Positions 21,648-22,696 of a stretch of DNA of 22,696 nucleotides are shown here, in pieces. The stretch's first letter is position 1; each line of letters begins with the position of its first letter. Source of the stretch: an uncultured Zoogloea sp. (GTDB lineage: Bacteria > Pseudomonadota > Gammaproteobacteria > Burkholderiales > Rhodocyclaceae); contig CALBTT010000036.1 in NCBI GenBank assembly GCA_937967645.1, positions 1 to 22,696 of the forward strand. Reading direction: 5' to 3'. The notes under the pieces were generated by a model. That model searched no databases. It saw nothing but the letters and a program-made list of their open reading frames with translations, and had not been told where the DNA came from. The translations under genes were made by a program, and so were the position numbers.

Positions 21648-22433
21648 ATGCAGACCACCCACAAACGCAGTATCCCGCGCCTGCCCGGGCTGCCGAGGCC
21701 CCTCTACAACCGCCATGAGACCCTGGCCCCGGGCTCATGGACCGAGGAGCACAGCCATCCCTGGTGCCAGCTGTCCTACGCGGCGCGGGGGGTGCTCGGC
21801 GTCCGCACCCCCAGCTTCGACCACGCCGCACCGCCCCACCATGCGGTGTGGATTCCCCCCGACGTCCCCCACCAGGTGGTCAATCGCCGTGAGGCCGAGA
21901 TGCGCAGCCTGTACCTGTCGCGCGAGGCTGCAGCCGGCCTGCCCGGTAAGAGCTGCATCCTCGAGATCAGCCCGCTGATCCGCGAGCTGATCCGGCGCAT
22001 CGGCGAACTGCCGGTCGAGTACGACGAGGACGGCCCGGCCGGCCGCCTGGTGACCGTGCTGGTGGATGAACTGGCCGCCGCCCGACGCGCCCCCTTCGGC
22101 CTGCCCCTGCCTGCCGACCGCCGCCTGGTGGCGATCTGCAGCGCCCTCGAACAGGCCCCCGACGACGACCGCACGCTCACCGAATGGGCGGCCAGCGCCG
22201 GCGCCTCGGCCCGCACCCTGGCCCGCCTGTTCGTCAAGGAGACCGGCCTGGGCTTCGGCGAATGGCGCCAGCGGCTACGCCTGCTGCTGTCCCTCGACGC
22301 CCTGGAGGCCGGCGAGAGCGTGACCCGCGTGGCCCTGGCCCACGGCTACAACTCCACCTCCGCCTTCATCGCCGCGTTTCGAGGCGTCTTCGGCGCATCG
22401 CCCGGGGAGCTGCGGGACAAGTCCCCGTTCTGA
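21648..22433 (+). CDS. AraC-family regulator with N-terminal cupin domain (NimR-like)
   Basis: A 261-residue regulator. The N-terminal cupin-type sensor (about 20-95) has HSHPWCQLSYAARGVLGV and HAVWIPPDVPHQV. The C-terminal AraC double helix-turn-helix (about 155-261) has TLTEWAASAGASARTLARLF and ESVTRVALAHGYNSTSAFIAAFRGVFGASP. Length and cupin motif fit the NimR/YeaM subgroup, which usually controls a divergent transporter gene, as seen here with the SBF-like gene. It differs in build from the XylS-like regulator at 11407 and is probably unrelated to the catabolic cluster. The ATG is preceded by GGACAAGG. Confidence 0.9.
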   Translation: MQTTHKRSIPRLPGLPRPLYNRHETLAPGSWTEEHSHPWCQLSYAARGVLGVRTPSFDHAAPPHHAVWIPPDVPHQVVNRREAEMRSLYLSREAAAGLPGKSCILEISPLIRELIRRIGELPVEYDEDGPAGRLVTVLVDELAAARRAPFGLPLPADRRLVAICSALEQAPDDDRTLTEWAASAGASARTLARLFVKETGLGFGEWRQRLRLLLSLDALEAGESVTRVALAHGYNSTSAFIAAFRGVFGASPGELRDKSPF

Positions 22434-22464
22434 GGGCTGCTCGACCACGTCCTTGTCAAATAAA

Positions 22465-22495
22465 AACCCCGGAAGCCGAAAGGCATTCCGGGGTT
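22465..22495. terminator. Intrinsic terminator of the SufS-type gene, possibly bidirectional
   Basis: AACCCCGGAA-GCC-GAAA-GGC-A-TTCCGGGGTT forms a stem of about 13 bp with one bulge and a GNRA-type loop. On the minus strand it is followed by T-rich TTTTTATTT, ending the desulfurase transcript. It also lies 30 bp past the AraC stop on the plus strand, where no T-tract follows. Confidence 0.85.
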
Positions 22496-22522
22496 GGCGC
22501 GCAGGACACACGTACCGCAGGA

Positions 22523-22696
22523 TCAGCGGCCGATGCGCCCCTTGCCCCGGGCCAGCCGGTGCAGCACCGCAACGAGGGTGTCGATCTCCTCGCAGGTGTT
22601 GTAGAAGGCCAGCGACGGCCGCACCGTGGCTTCCTGCCCGAAGCGGCGCAGGATGGGCTGGGCGCAGTGGTGGCCGGAGCGCACCGCGATGCCTTC
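22523..22696 (-). CDS. SufS/CsdA-type cysteine desulfurase, C-terminal 57 residues only
   Basis: The frame enters from the right edge and ends at the stop whose complement is 22523-22525. The visible part reads EGIAVRSGHHCAQPILRRFG, containing the R-x-G-H-H-C active-site cysteine motif of group II desulfurases, then TVRPSLAFYNTCEEIDTLV, and ends KGRIGR. The catalytic Cys is residue 11 of the visible fragment. It would make persulfide sulfur for Fe-S assembly. The start, promoter and any Suf neighbours lie outside the window. Confidence 0.9.
   Translation of the reverse strand, partial: EGIAVRSGHHCAQPILRRFGQEATVRPSLAFYNTCEEIDTLVAVLHRLARGKGRIGR

Noticed and set aside
1..22696. tRNA or rRNA genes, CRISPR arrays, insertion sequences, phage genes
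   Set aside because: Looked for and not seen: no transposase or integrase families, no regularly spaced repeats beyond the three REP-like palindromes, and no recognisable structural RNA.

Overview
This window is a G+C-rich proteobacterial contig end. The gene families and the GTAGGGGCGGCTTCAGCCGCCC-type palindromic repeats suggest a betaproteobacterium, perhaps Rhodocyclales such as Thauera, Azoarcus or Zoogloea. That placement is an inference from gene content; there is no marker gene here. The first 53 bases are not genomic. They match the Illumina P5/TruSeq adapter at 48 of 53 positions, so real sequence starts at base 54, inside a truncated quinone-oxidoreductase-type gene.

The window is dominated by what looks like a catabolic island for an aromatic, hydrophobic substrate. 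Reading leftward from a 462-bp divergent regulatory region (10945-11406): a CarAa-like Rieske oxygenase, its 2Fe-2S/FAD/NAD reductase and a type I extradiol dioxygenase form one minus-strand operon (10944 to 7624). After a 178-bp spacer with three strong stem-loops comes a membrane/envelope module on the same strand: YCF48-like beta-propeller, MMPL/RND permease, DUF1302 and DUF1329 proteins. It ends in a very strong intrinsic terminator (830-871).

Reading rightward: an AraC/XylS-type regulator (11407-12393), a block of three REP-like palindromes, then a styrene/indole-monooxygenase-like flavoprotein, a FadL/TodX-type outer-membrane channel and a StyB-type flavin reductase (12697-15645). A pair of 20-bp-spaced direct repeats resembling XylS half-sites lies upstream of this operon. 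Facing it are two tandem paralogous MarR-type regulators and an unusual chorismate-synthase homologue (minus strand, 18011 to 15712). Divergent from the latter is a second plus-strand operon: a 2-hydroxymuconic-semialdehyde-hydrolase-like enzyme (XylF/DmpD/TodF type), an NfuA-like Fe-S carrier and a DUF815 ATPase (18189-20515).

The right end (20520-22696) looks like ordinary background: a bile-acid:Na+ symporter-family transporter, a divergent AraC regulator and the C-terminal end of a SufS-type cysteine desulfurase.

Inferred logic: FadL and the DUF1302/DUF1329/RND proteins handle a hydrophobic compound. The StyAB-like flavoprotein system and the Rieske system each insert oxygen, the extradiol enzyme opens a ring, and the hydrolase splits the ring-fission product. 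No dihydrodiol dehydrogenase, styrene-oxide isomerase, phenylacetaldehyde dehydrogenase or lower meta-pathway genes are present. The substrate therefore cannot be read from the window; an indole- or other fused/N-heteroaromatic-like compound is my leading guess. The most unusual single gene is the chorismate-synthase homologue, which has lost about 34 residues including the FMN-binding SNHAGG-type loop, without any frameshift.
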